From NCBI GenBank assembly GCA_028281945.1, contig JANQIW010000094.1, forward strand, positions 1-49,799: a stretch of DNA of 49,799 nucleotides. Direction: 5' to 3'. The translations under genes were made by a program, and so were the position numbers. The notes beneath the pieces were generated by a model. The model saw nothing but the letters and a program-made list of their open reading frames with translations, had not been told where the DNA came from and made no database searches. This DNA comes from Prochloraceae cyanobacterium PL24a_bin.78 (lineage in GTDB: Bacteria; Cyanobacteriota; Cyanobacteriia; Cyanobacteriales; JANQIW01). This document shows positions 34,232 to 42,288 of this stretch, piece after piece (position 1 is the first letter of the stretch; every line of letters begins with the position of its first letter).

Positions 34232-35035
34232 ATGTCAAATTCTAATAATCAAAGATTTCAAAAAGATGACTTTTATGTGGGATACTCGAAACAAATTCCC
34301 CCTAAAACTTTTAGATTTATCTTATTTATTGTGTCTATATTAGTAGTAGGAGTAATCGCTTTAGGAGCAATACTTCCCTTATTTCACTATCAGTATCCCC
34401 CTTCAAAAGTAGTCGGAGGAATGGACTTTGAAGGATTAGTAGTAGATCGACCAATTCCTTACCTTCTTGTGCCAAGAGATGGAAATACAGGAAATAATGA
34501 TTCCTATTCTCGTTATCCAATGGCTAGTACAAGGAAAGCATCTGTAAGTCCAGAAGTACTTAAATTGGCAGGAAACTGGGTAAAACTAAAAGCAGCTCCT
34601 ACTTATCGTGATAATGCTGTTTTATTAAATGTTATTTATAGTCCAGGGAATGTAGAACCTGAAGTTATCCAAGCACCACAAGATGAAACTTTAACTCCGC
34701 CAAAAGGAGAATCTTTAGGGAATTTTACCCTTACAGGAGAAATAGTAGATAGCAAGTGCTATTTAGGGGTAATGAAACCTGGACATACCAAAACTCATCG
34801 AGATTGTTCTATCCGATGTATTAGTGGAGGTGTACCACCTGTTTTAAAAGTTGACAATTCAAGTGGAGATCCCTTGTATTTTTTCCTAGTAGATAGTGAA
34901 GAAAAACCTGTTAACAAGAGAATTTTATCTTATGTAGGAGATCCAATTGATGTAACTGGTGAAGTCGTGCGTTATGGAGACTTATTTATTCTTAAGGCTA
35001 ACCCCCAAAATTATCAACTTTCAAAAGGAGCGTAA
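34232..35035 (+). CDS. Membrane-anchored protein with a conserved Cys motif, partner of the Rieske fusion
   Basis: The 267-residue protein has one membrane helix (about 28-51) and a large periplasmic part. Near its C-terminus is the motif GEIVDSKCYLGVMKPG, followed by HRDCSIRCISGGVPPVLKV. Its three Cys, with the His, could hold a metal or form disulfides. I recall the same motif in uncharacterised proteins beside Rieske/ferric-reductase genes in other bacteria. The gene starts 37 bp after the Rieske fusion. Electron transfer or metal binding is an inference. Confidence 0.78.
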   Translation: MSNSNNQRFQKDDFYVGYSKQIPPKTFRFILFIVSILVVGVIALGAILPLFHYQYPPSKVVGGMDFEGLVVDRPIPYLLVPRDGNTGNNDSYSRYPMASTRKASVSPEVLKLAGNWVKLKAAPTYRDNAVLLNVIYSPGNVEPEVIQAPQDETLTPPKGESLGNFTLTGEIVDSKCYLGVMKPGHTKTHRDCSIRCISGGVPPVLKVDNSSGDPLYFFLVDSEEKPVNKRILSYVGDPIDVTGEVVRYGDLFILKANPQNYQLSKGA

Positions 35036-35369
35036 ATTTAAACTAAAACTTCATAAATTTTAAATAATTATTAATCAAGCTTTAAGTAATAATAATTAAG
35101 GTAATCTCTATATAATATCTAATCAAGCTAAAAAATTACCGATATTTTTTATTAGTAATTAGCAATTAGGAATAACTGTTAAAGAATTGAGATATTAAGT
35201 TTTCGATTTAAATACAAAATTTTCAATAGGTTTATAAAATATGTATAAATACCGACTCCATAGCCAAGTTTCTTAACTAATTTTAATCTTTAAACTAGAT
35301 TATTCTAAGTTTAGATAATTATCTTAGTAAATAAGCAAATAGATCAAGTAAATAAAGGAGTTTAACCTC
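35036..35369. other. Gene-free AT-rich stretch upstream of the DM13 gene
   Basis: This 334-bp stretch is very AT-rich, with no ORF, clear hairpin or promoter consensus that I can support. An AAGGAG at 35355-35360 is the ribosome-binding site for the gene that follows. Confidence 0.5.
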
Positions 35370-35813
35370 ATGAAAAACATAATTATTACTGGATTAACAT
35401 CAATTTTAATGACAACAGCTACTCCTTTAGTAGTTGCTCAAAGTAGCACAACTTCTCAAGAAAATTTAATAGCTCAATATTCTACTTCAACCCTTCACAC
35501 AGCAAACTTTGTAACCAGAAGAAAATCAACCTCCGGCACAGTTAAAGTCGTAGAAAGAGGTGGAAAAAAGTTTTTAGAATTTGAAAATTTCCAAACCAGT
35601 AGAGGCCCAGAATTATTAGTAGTTTTACATAAAGATCAAAACCCAGCCAGCAGAATTTCTGAAGGGAATTATATTACCCTATCTTTCTTAAAGAGTTTTA
35701 GAGGAACCCAAACATATCAGATACCAGATAATGTTAACTTAGAAGATTTCAAATCAGTTGCCATTTGGTGTCGTGAATTTAATGTCACCTTTGGCTATGC
35801 AACATTAGGCTAA
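35370..35813 (+). CDS. Secreted DM13 domain protein
   Basis: This 147-residue protein has a signal peptide (about 1-23, ending LVVAQ). A DM13 domain fills the rest: STLHTANFVTRRKSTSGTVKVV, a central PELLVVLHKDQNP and the end SVAIWCREFNVTFGYATL with the single conserved Cys. DM13 domains are predicted redox domains, often found with cytochrome b561 or DOMON domains. This agrees with the ferric reductase/Rieske cluster just upstream, although a 334-bp gap means it may have its own promoter. The gene ends 2 bp before the convergent CPBP protease gene. Confidence 0.88.
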   Translation: MKNIIITGLTSILMTTATPLVVAQSSTTSQENLIAQYSTSTLHTANFVTRRKSTSGTVKVVERGGKKFLEFENFQTSRGPELLVVLHKDQNPASRISEGNYITLSFLKSFRGTQTYQIPDNVNLEDFKSVAIWCREFNVTFGYATLG

Positions 35814-35815
35814 TT

Positions 35816-36655
35816 TTACTTGAGGTGGGAAATATTTTTGGGATTTCTTCTCATCCACAAAGCCAAGATTCCTAAAAACATTAAACCCATTAACCCTGCG
35901 GTGGGATTACCATCGATTCCCGTAATCCAAGGTGGGACTTTTCCAGAATATTCTACTAATTCCCCCACATTAATAACGTAATAACCCCAGACTAAACCAC
36001 TATGAATGCCGATAGAAATTCCTAAATTATTACCATACCTTCGTTTAGCCCACACGAGAGTTAATCCCAGAAGAATCAACCCAGGAAAGCCAACAAAAGT
36101 ACGTTTAATCTCATCAATAGGCTTAATGAAATGTAGTAAAGCAAAAATTACGGCATTAAACCAAAGAGACTTTCTTTTAGAATAATCTCGTTCTAATTCA
36201 TCCAAAAGCCAACCACGGAAAAGCAATTCTTCAGCCAAACCGATACCTAAACCACTGAGAAAACCCTCAAAAATGAGAGTGAATAGAGGCATGGAAGGAG
36301 GTTGAAACTGTAACAAACCCAACATACCTTCACAAATAAACAAAGCAAAAGTCAAAATCAATCCCAGACTTAAGCCACGAATGAAAGCAATTCTATTGAA
36401 TTTAGTCCATTTTAAACCATATATTTTAAATAAATTAGGTTGATGATAGACATATTTTCCCCAAAAAAAGACTAAAAATATAAAAATTAAAAATAGCAAT
36501 CCCATAGTTAAAATAGTTACTAAATTAGGATCGCTACCAAATAATAAATAAATTGGTGTAGCCATTGGCAACCAAATAAATAGCAAAATGAGGACAAAAA
36601 TCCCCATTCTTGCGGGAGCTTGATATAAAGATATATGATGGAATTTAGGTGACAA
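35816..36655 (-). CDS. CPBP family intramembrane glutamic endopeptidase
   Basis: The 279-residue membrane protein has about seven or eight helices and the motifs of CPBP (CAAX protease and bacteriocin-processing) proteins. The catalytic EE-x3-R is in LAEELLFRGWLLDELE (Glu142, Glu143, Arg147). F-x3-H is in FALLHF (Phe171, His175), and a further helix carries GNNLGISIGIHSGLVWG, with the last metal/catalytic His. Such enzymes cleave within or near the membrane, and in cyanobacteria their substrates are mostly unknown. The gene converges on the DM13 gene with a 2-bp gap. clpS lies 52 bp upstream on the same strand. Confidence 0.9.
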   Translation of the reverse strand: MSPKFHHISLYQAPARMGIFVLILLFIWLPMATPIYLLFGSDPNLVTILTMGLLFLIFIFLVFFWGKYVYHQPNLFKIYGLKWTKFNRIAFIRGLSLGLILTFALFICEGMLGLLQFQPPSMPLFTLIFEGFLSGLGIGLAEELLFRGWLLDELERDYSKRKSLWFNAVIFALLHFIKPIDEIKRTFVGFPGLILLGLTLVWAKRRYGNNLGISIGIHSGLVWGYYVINVGELVEYSGKVPPWITGIDGNPTAGLMGLMFLGILALWMRRNPKNISHLK

Positions 36656-36707
36656 AAATATTCCTGCTTTAATAAAGTATATAAATAGTATACGAATTTA
36701 ATTTTAT

Positions 36708-36995
36708 TTATTCATCAGGTTCGATAGTGCTAGTTAAACCATGATTTTTGAGAGTTTCACAATAAAACTCAGCAGGTTCCAAAGCACAAGTAATCACAAG
36801 AGCAAGTCCATTAGTGTGTGCTTCCATCATAATATTAACAGCTTGTGGTTGAGTCATACCACTTACCGTTGTCATCAAAGTTTGGACAACATACTCCATA
36901 GAGTTAAAATCATCATTATGAAGTAAAACACGGTAACGGGGTGCTGGTTTACGAGTAGTAGATGTTGAACTTTTCTCTATTACTTGGGTTGACAT
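36708..36995 (-). CDS. clpS: Clp protease adaptor ClpS
   Basis: The 95-residue adaptor brings N-degron substrates to the ClpAP/ClpCP protease. After a flexible N-terminus (about 1-20) comes the ClpS core RYRVLLHNDDFNSMEYVVQTL, whose NDD is the substrate-binding signature. The conserved MMEAHTNGLALV follows, and then the C-terminal strand CALEPAEFYCETLKNHGL. Cyanobacteria have two ClpS paralogues; the canonical NDDFN points to ClpS1. An AGGAGAAAAA lies just upstream of the ATG. It may be transcribed with the CPBP protease gene that follows after 52 bp. Confidence 0.93.
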   Translation of the reverse strand: MSTQVIEKSSTSTTRKPAPRYRVLLHNDDFNSMEYVVQTLMTTVSGMTQPQAVNIMMEAHTNGLALVITCALEPAEFYCETLKNHGLTSTIEPDE

Positions 36996-37398
36996 TATAA
37001 TTTTTCTCCTTAACGTGCCTTTTGCTTCAAGTTACACAAAATAGCTTTAATTACTGTTTATAACAAACTTTTTATCTTTTGCCAATTCTCCACTAAGATT
37101 AGTATTTAATCCCATTTATAAACGAGGAAGATAAAGCAAATTTCAAGATTTTGACTTAAATTATCAATCTTGTACCTTAACATTTTTTAATAATTTTGTC
37201 AATAATGTACTCCTACTTCAATACATAGGAGTTTATATAATTTTAAGAAGAAAAATACCATATTCTATTTTATAAAAGACTTTGTTTAACTAACATTGTT
37301 TTCATAATAATTAAAATTACGAAAAATATATTTCCTTCTTGACATATAAACAAATCTGTGTTAGGATTTTATAGAAAAGCAAACGATATCATTAAATT
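36996..37398. promoter_or_regulatory. Divergent clpS/treZ intergenic region
   Basis: This 403-bp region carries the stem-loop ACTCCTA-10-TAGGAGT (37209-37232) and the treZ promoter (37339-37367). The clpS-proximal half is AT-rich and unremarkable. The stem-loop stands 107 bp upstream of the treZ -35 box and could be an operator. Confidence 0.45.
37339..37367 (+). promoter_or_regulatory. Putative sigma70 promoter of the treZ-treY genes
   Basis: TTGACA (37339-37344) and TAGGAT (37362-37367) are spaced 17 bp apart. The predicted transcript would start near 37374, about 25 bases before the treZ ATG. The -35 is consensus; the -10 matches TATAAT at four of six positions. Confidence 0.6.
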
Positions 37399-39222
37399 AT
37401 GAAAATTGGTGCTAATTACAAAAATCATAAAGAATGTGAATTCATCGTATGGAGTCCATTAAAAGAAGAAATAAACCTAGAAATAATTACTCCAGAAAAG
37501 AATATTCTTCCCATGAAAAAAGACGAACTGGGATACTGGAAAATAAATCTAGAAGGGATAAAGCCCGGTACTTTGTATTGGTATCAGTTAGAAGAAAATA
37601 AATCAAGACCAGATCCAGCATCATATTATCAACCCCTAGGAGTACATAAATATTCTTGTGTAGTAGATCATTCTAGTTTTAAATGGCAAGATAGTGAATG
37701 GAAAGGAATACCTCTAGAAGATTATTTGATTTATGAATTGCACGTAGGGACATTTACCCCAGAAAGTACATTTCAAGCCATAATACCAAGATTAGAAGAA
37801 TTAATAGAATTAGGAATCAATGCCATTGAAATCATGCCAGTAGCCCAATTTCCGGGGGATCGCAACTGGGGTTATGATGGAGTATATCCCTTTGCAGTCC
37901 AAAGCTCATATGGAGGATGTGATGGACTCAAACAATTAGTTAATGCCTGTCATCAAAAAGGAATGGCAGTAATTTTAGATGTAGTATACAATCACTTAGG
38001 GCCAGAAGGAAACTACACTCAAGAATTTGCACCATACTTTACCCATAAATATCAAACCCCCTGGGGAAGTGCCATTAATTATGACGATGCCTACAGTTAT
38101 GGAGTGCGAAACTATTTTATCGAAAATGTACTCTATTGGTTGAGAGAATATCATATCGATGCTCTGAGATTAGATGCCGTTCATGCCATTTATGATTTTG
38201 GAGCCAAGCATATACTATTAGAAATGGCAGAAAAAGTAGAAGAGTTTTCTAAACAACAAGGGCGGGATTTTTATTTAATAGCAGAAAGCGATTTAAACGA
38301 TGTCAGAATTATTCAACCAAAAGAAATAGGAGGATACAATATTCATGCTCAATGGAGCGACGATTTTCATCACTGTTTGCACACAATATTAACCAAAGAA
38401 AAACAAGGATACTACGAAGATTTTGGTCAATGTGATCAACTAACCAAAGTATTCAACGAAGGATTTGCTTATAGTTGGAATTATTCCCCCCATCGCAAAC
38501 GAAATCATGGTAATTATGCAGGAGATTTATCCCCAAAACAATTTGTAGTTTGTAGTCAAAATCATGACCAAGTTGGTAATAGAATGTTGGGGGAACGTTT
38601 AACTAGTTTAGTATCCTTTGAAGCCCTAAAATTAGCAGCAGCAACAGTATTATTATCTCCCTATATTCCAATGCTATTTATGGGAGAAGAATATGGAGAA
38701 GAATCACCATTTCTTTACTTTATAGATCATGGAGATACTAACTTAATAGAAGCAGTAAGACAAGGAAGAAAAGAAGAATTTAAAGCCTTTCATCAAGCAG
38801 GTGAACCACCAGATGCCGCTAGTATAGAAGCATTAAAAGAAAGTACCTTAAAATGGGAATTGCGCCAAGAAGGTAAGCATAAAGTATTATTAGATTTATA
38901 TCGAGAATTAATCCAATTACGGAAACAACATCCTGCCTTAAAAAATAATCATCGTCAAAATTCAAAAACCATTAACCAACCAGAAAATAAAATAGTAATT
39001 ATAGAACGTTGGGATGAACAACAAAAACTAATAGCCATACTAAATTTTGAAGAAAAAGAAATTAAATATCAATTTAATCACCAAGGAAATTGGCAAAAAA
39101 TCTTAGATTCCAGTCAAGAAAAATGGTTAGGAAAAGGAACAGAATTACCAGAAAAATTAACAGAAAAGAGCGAATTAAAATTGAAATCAGAAAGTTTTGT
39201 TCTCTACCAAAAAATAGTTTAA
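37399..39222 (+). CDS. treZ: Malto-oligosyltrehalose trehalohydrolase
   Basis: The 607-residue GH13 enzyme releases trehalose from maltooligosyl-trehalose, the second step of the TreY/TreZ route. Residues 1-90 are the N-terminal E-set/CBM48 domain. The barrel that follows has VVYNHLGPEGNY, the nucleophile strand DALRLDAVHA (Asp259), the acid in LIAESDLND (Glu296) and QNHDQVGNR (Asp390). The length is normal. A TTGACA-17-TAGGAT promoter lies close upstream, and treY follows after 24 bp. Cytosolic: no signal peptide. Confidence 0.94.
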   Translation: MKIGANYKNHKECEFIVWSPLKEEINLEIITPEKNILPMKKDELGYWKINLEGIKPGTLYWYQLEENKSRPDPASYYQPLGVHKYSCVVDHSSFKWQDSEWKGIPLEDYLIYELHVGTFTPESTFQAIIPRLEELIELGINAIEIMPVAQFPGDRNWGYDGVYPFAVQSSYGGCDGLKQLVNACHQKGMAVILDVVYNHLGPEGNYTQEFAPYFTHKYQTPWGSAINYDDAYSYGVRNYFIENVLYWLREYHIDALRLDAVHAIYDFGAKHILLEMAEKVEEFSKQQGRDFYLIAESDLNDVRIIQPKEIGGYNIHAQWSDDFHHCLHTILTKEKQGYYEDFGQCDQLTKVFNEGFAYSWNYSPHRKRNHGNYAGDLSPKQFVVCSQNHDQVGNRMLGERLTSLVSFEALKLAAATVLLSPYIPMLFMGEEYGEESPFLYFIDHGDTNLIEAVRQGRKEEFKAFHQAGEPPDAASIEALKESTLKWELRQEGKHKVLLDLYRELIQLRKQHPALKNNHRQNSKTINQPENKIVIIERWDEQQKLIAILNFEEKEIKYQFNHQGNWQKILDSSQEKWLGKGTELPEKLTEKSELKLKSESFVLYQKIV

Positions 39223-39246
39223 ACTAAACAACAACTCGAGGAAATT

Positions 39247-42048
39247 ATGAGAATACCAGTAGCAACATATCGCCTTCAATTTTGCCCAGAATTTGGATTT
39301 GAACAAGCAAAAAGAATAGTATCATATCTAGCAGAATTAGGCATATCAGATATTTATGCTTCCCCAATTTTTAAAGCACGATCGGGAAGCACTCACGGTT
39401 ATGACGTAGTGGATCCTAATATATTAAATCCCGAATTAGGAACAGAAGAAGAATTTGATACTTTAATCTCAGAAATACAAGAAAAAGAAATGGGATGGGT
39501 ACAAGATATAGTGCCTAATCATATGGCTTATAATAGTCAAAATAAATATTTAATGGATATCTTAGAGCATGGCGAGGATTCAGAATATTTTCCCTACTTT
39601 GATATTGATTGGGAATACCCCTACGAAGGGATGAGAAGCAAAGTATTAACCCCAATGTTAGGAGATTTTTATGGCAATTGTTTAGAAAAAGGAGAACTTC
39701 AATTAAGTTACGATCCAACAGGATTAACAGTTAATTATTACGAATTAAAAGTACCCCTGAGAATAGAATCTTATGCTACTTTTCTCTATCATGACTTCAC
39801 AAGATTATCTAAAAATTTAGGAAAATCCCATCCCGACGTTATCAAAATGTTGGGCTTATTATACATAGTAAAAAGTATTCCCACCGAAAGCACAGCCAAA
39901 GAAAGAAAAGACCAATCATTATTTGTAAAATCCTTACTTTGGGAGCTATATAATGACAACGAAAAAGTAAAAAGATTTATTGATCGCAATTTAGAAATCT
40001 TTAACGGAGAAGTAGGAAAACCCGAAACCTTTGACTTATTAGATCGATTATTATCAGAACAATTTTTTCGATTATCATTTTGGAAAGTAGGAGCAGAAGA
40101 ACTAAATTATCGTCGTTTCTTCACCGTAAATGAATTAATTTGCGTCAGAATCGAAGACAAAAAAGTCTTTAAAAATACTCATAAATTGATTAGTAAATTA
40201 GTAGAAGAAGGGAAAATAACAGGATTAAGAATTGATCATATTGATGGATTATATGATCCCTATCAATATTTAAATCGTCTCCGAGAACAAATGGGGGATG
40301 TCTATATAGTTGCCGAAAAAATTCTAGAATTAGAAGAAGAATTACCAAACCAATGGCCAATTCAAGGAACATCAGGATATGATTTTCTTAATCAGTTAAA
40401 CGGGATATTCACTGAGCAAAAAAATGCCAAAGATTTTACAGAAATTTACCACAAAATAACAGATTCAATAATTAATTATCATAAAGTATTAATAGACAAA
40501 AAAAGATTAATAGCCGAAACAAATTTAGTAGGAGATATCGATAATCTCGCAGTATTGTTAAAAAGAAATGCCGATCGTTACAGATATGGAAGAGACTTTA
40601 CCCTAGCAGGTTTAAAGAAAGCAATTCTCGAAGTATTAGTTCATTTTCCCATCTATTGTACCTACATTAATCGAGATGAAATTCATGAAAGCGATGGAAA
40701 ATATGTCAAAATTGCCATCAAAAATGCACGTAAAGAAATACCTCAATTACTAAACGAATTAAACTTTATCGAAAAGCTTTTACTATTAGATTATGACGAA
40801 TTTCTCACAGAAGAAGCCAAAACCCAATGGTTGCATTTTGTCATGCGTTTACAACAATTTACAGGCCCATTAATGGCCAAAGGAATAGAAGATACCCTTT
40901 TCTATTCTTATAACCGTTTACTATCACTAAACGAAGTCGGAGGTTATCCCCAAACATTTGGCGTATCTGTCAAAAAATTCCATAATTTCAATCAGAAAAA
41001 ATTAGCTTCATGGCCCCATAGCATGAATGCTAGCTCTACCCACGATACCAAAAGAAGTGAAGACGTAAGAGCAAGATTAAATGTCATCTCAGAAATACCT
41101 GGAGAATGGGAAGAACAAATTAACCATTGGCGAGAAATCAACCAAGAATTTAAAACAGTCATAGAAGACAAAACCATTCCAGATGACAATGATGAATATT
41201 TCTTATATCAAAATTTATTAGGAGCATATCCCTACCAAGAAGAAGAATATCCTGAATTTGTCCAGCGAATCAAAGATTATGTTGTCAAAGCAGTAAGAGA
41301 AGCCAAAGTGCATACCGCATGGCTTAGAAATGATACGGAATATGAACAAGGATATATCAAATTTGTCGAGCAAATCTTAGAAGAAAAAGAAGACAATGAA
41401 TTTCTTAATGACTTCCGCATCTTTCAAAAAAGAATAGCCGCCTATGGAATGTATAATTCCCTCTCCCAAACCCTCCTAAAAATAGCAAGTCCTGGAATGC
41501 CAGATTTTTACCAAGGCACAGAACTGTGGGATTTAAGTTTAGTGGATCCCGATAATCGTCGACCAGTAGATTATGACGAAAGATTATCTTTTTTACAAGA
41601 AATTAAACGCCGCTGTCAAACAGGGATAGAAAGTTTAATCTCCGATCTCAAACTTACAAAAGAAGATGGTCGCATGAAATTATTTTTGATTACCCGCGCC
41701 CTAGAAGCCAGAAAACAATATCTCTCGGTCTTTCAACAAGGAGATTATCAACCCCTAGAAGTGATGGGAAAATATGCAAATAGTGTGGTAGCTTTAAAAC
41801 GGCATTATCAAGGAATAACAGTCATTATAGTAGTACCCCGTTTACTAACAAACGTCATATCATGGGAACAAGAGCCTTTAGGTGAAGATGTTTGGGGTGA
41901 TACCTATATAGATTTATCCGAATCTCATAACTGGATAGATACTATTACTAATCAAGAAATTGATACTGGCCATCGTTTACCTGTTGGCAAAATTTTACAG
42001 GATTTCCCCGCAGCACTTTTGATTAATCAAATTTCTAAGTCAATTTAG
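39247..42048 (+). CDS. treY: Malto-oligosyltrehalose synthase
   Basis: The 933-residue GH13_26 enzyme converts the reducing-end alpha-1,4 bond of a maltodextrin into the alpha,alpha-1,1 bond of trehalose, giving maltooligosyl-trehalose. The barrel opens with IPVATYRLQFCPEFGFEQA and DIVPNHMAYN (87-96). The nucleophile is in GLRIDHIDGLYDP (Asp330), the acid is in VAEKILELEEELP (Glu357), and STHDTKRSEDVRARL lies further on. The large TreY-specific insert is present. The gene starts 24 bp after treZ with a GAGG ribosome-binding site, so the two are translated from one mRNA. Substrate would come from glycogen breakdown. Confidence 0.95.
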   Translation: MRIPVATYRLQFCPEFGFEQAKRIVSYLAELGISDIYASPIFKARSGSTHGYDVVDPNILNPELGTEEEFDTLISEIQEKEMGWVQDIVPNHMAYNSQNKYLMDILEHGEDSEYFPYFDIDWEYPYEGMRSKVLTPMLGDFYGNCLEKGELQLSYDPTGLTVNYYELKVPLRIESYATFLYHDFTRLSKNLGKSHPDVIKMLGLLYIVKSIPTESTAKERKDQSLFVKSLLWELYNDNEKVKRFIDRNLEIFNGEVGKPETFDLLDRLLSEQFFRLSFWKVGAEELNYRRFFTVNELICVRIEDKKVFKNTHKLISKLVEEGKITGLRIDHIDGLYDPYQYLNRLREQMGDVYIVAEKILELEEELPNQWPIQGTSGYDFLNQLNGIFTEQKNAKDFTEIYHKITDSIINYHKVLIDKKRLIAETNLVGDIDNLAVLLKRNADRYRYGRDFTLAGLKKAILEVLVHFPIYCTYINRDEIHESDGKYVKIAIKNARKEIPQLLNELNFIEKLLLLDYDEFLTEEAKTQWLHFVMRLQQFTGPLMAKGIEDTLFYSYNRLLSLNEVGGYPQTFGVSVKKFHNFNQKKLASWPHSMNASSTHDTKRSEDVRARLNVISEIPGEWEEQINHWREINQEFKTVIEDKTIPDDNDEYFLYQNLLGAYPYQEEEYPEFVQRIKDYVVKAVREAKVHTAWLRNDTEYEQGYIKFVEQILEEKEDNEFLNDFRIFQKRIAAYGMYNSLSQTLLKIASPGMPDFYQGTELWDLSLVDPDNRRPVDYDERLSFLQEIKRRCQTGIESLISDLKLTKEDGRMKLFLITRALEARKQYLSVFQQGDYQPLEVMGKYANSVVALKRHYQGITVIIVVPRLLTNVISWEQEPLGEDVWGDTYIDLSESHNWIDTITNQEIDTGHRLPVGKILQDFPAALLINQISKSI

Positions 42049-42288
42049 TTTAATTAATCACAATAACTCGATCTAGATTCACAATCTATGGTTTCTCAAG
42101 CCAGAAATAATATTTTATTTTGTGGTTTTAAAATATATTTAAGGAAAAAATTAATTCAGTTTTAAAGCCTATAATAAAAAAATACAACTGCAATTAGTAA
42201 TATTAAGCAATAATAGACAGAAAAGTCATCATTTGTTATCCCTCATCCTTTAGGTTAAAATTCAGAAAAATCAAAAAGAGTGAAGTTT

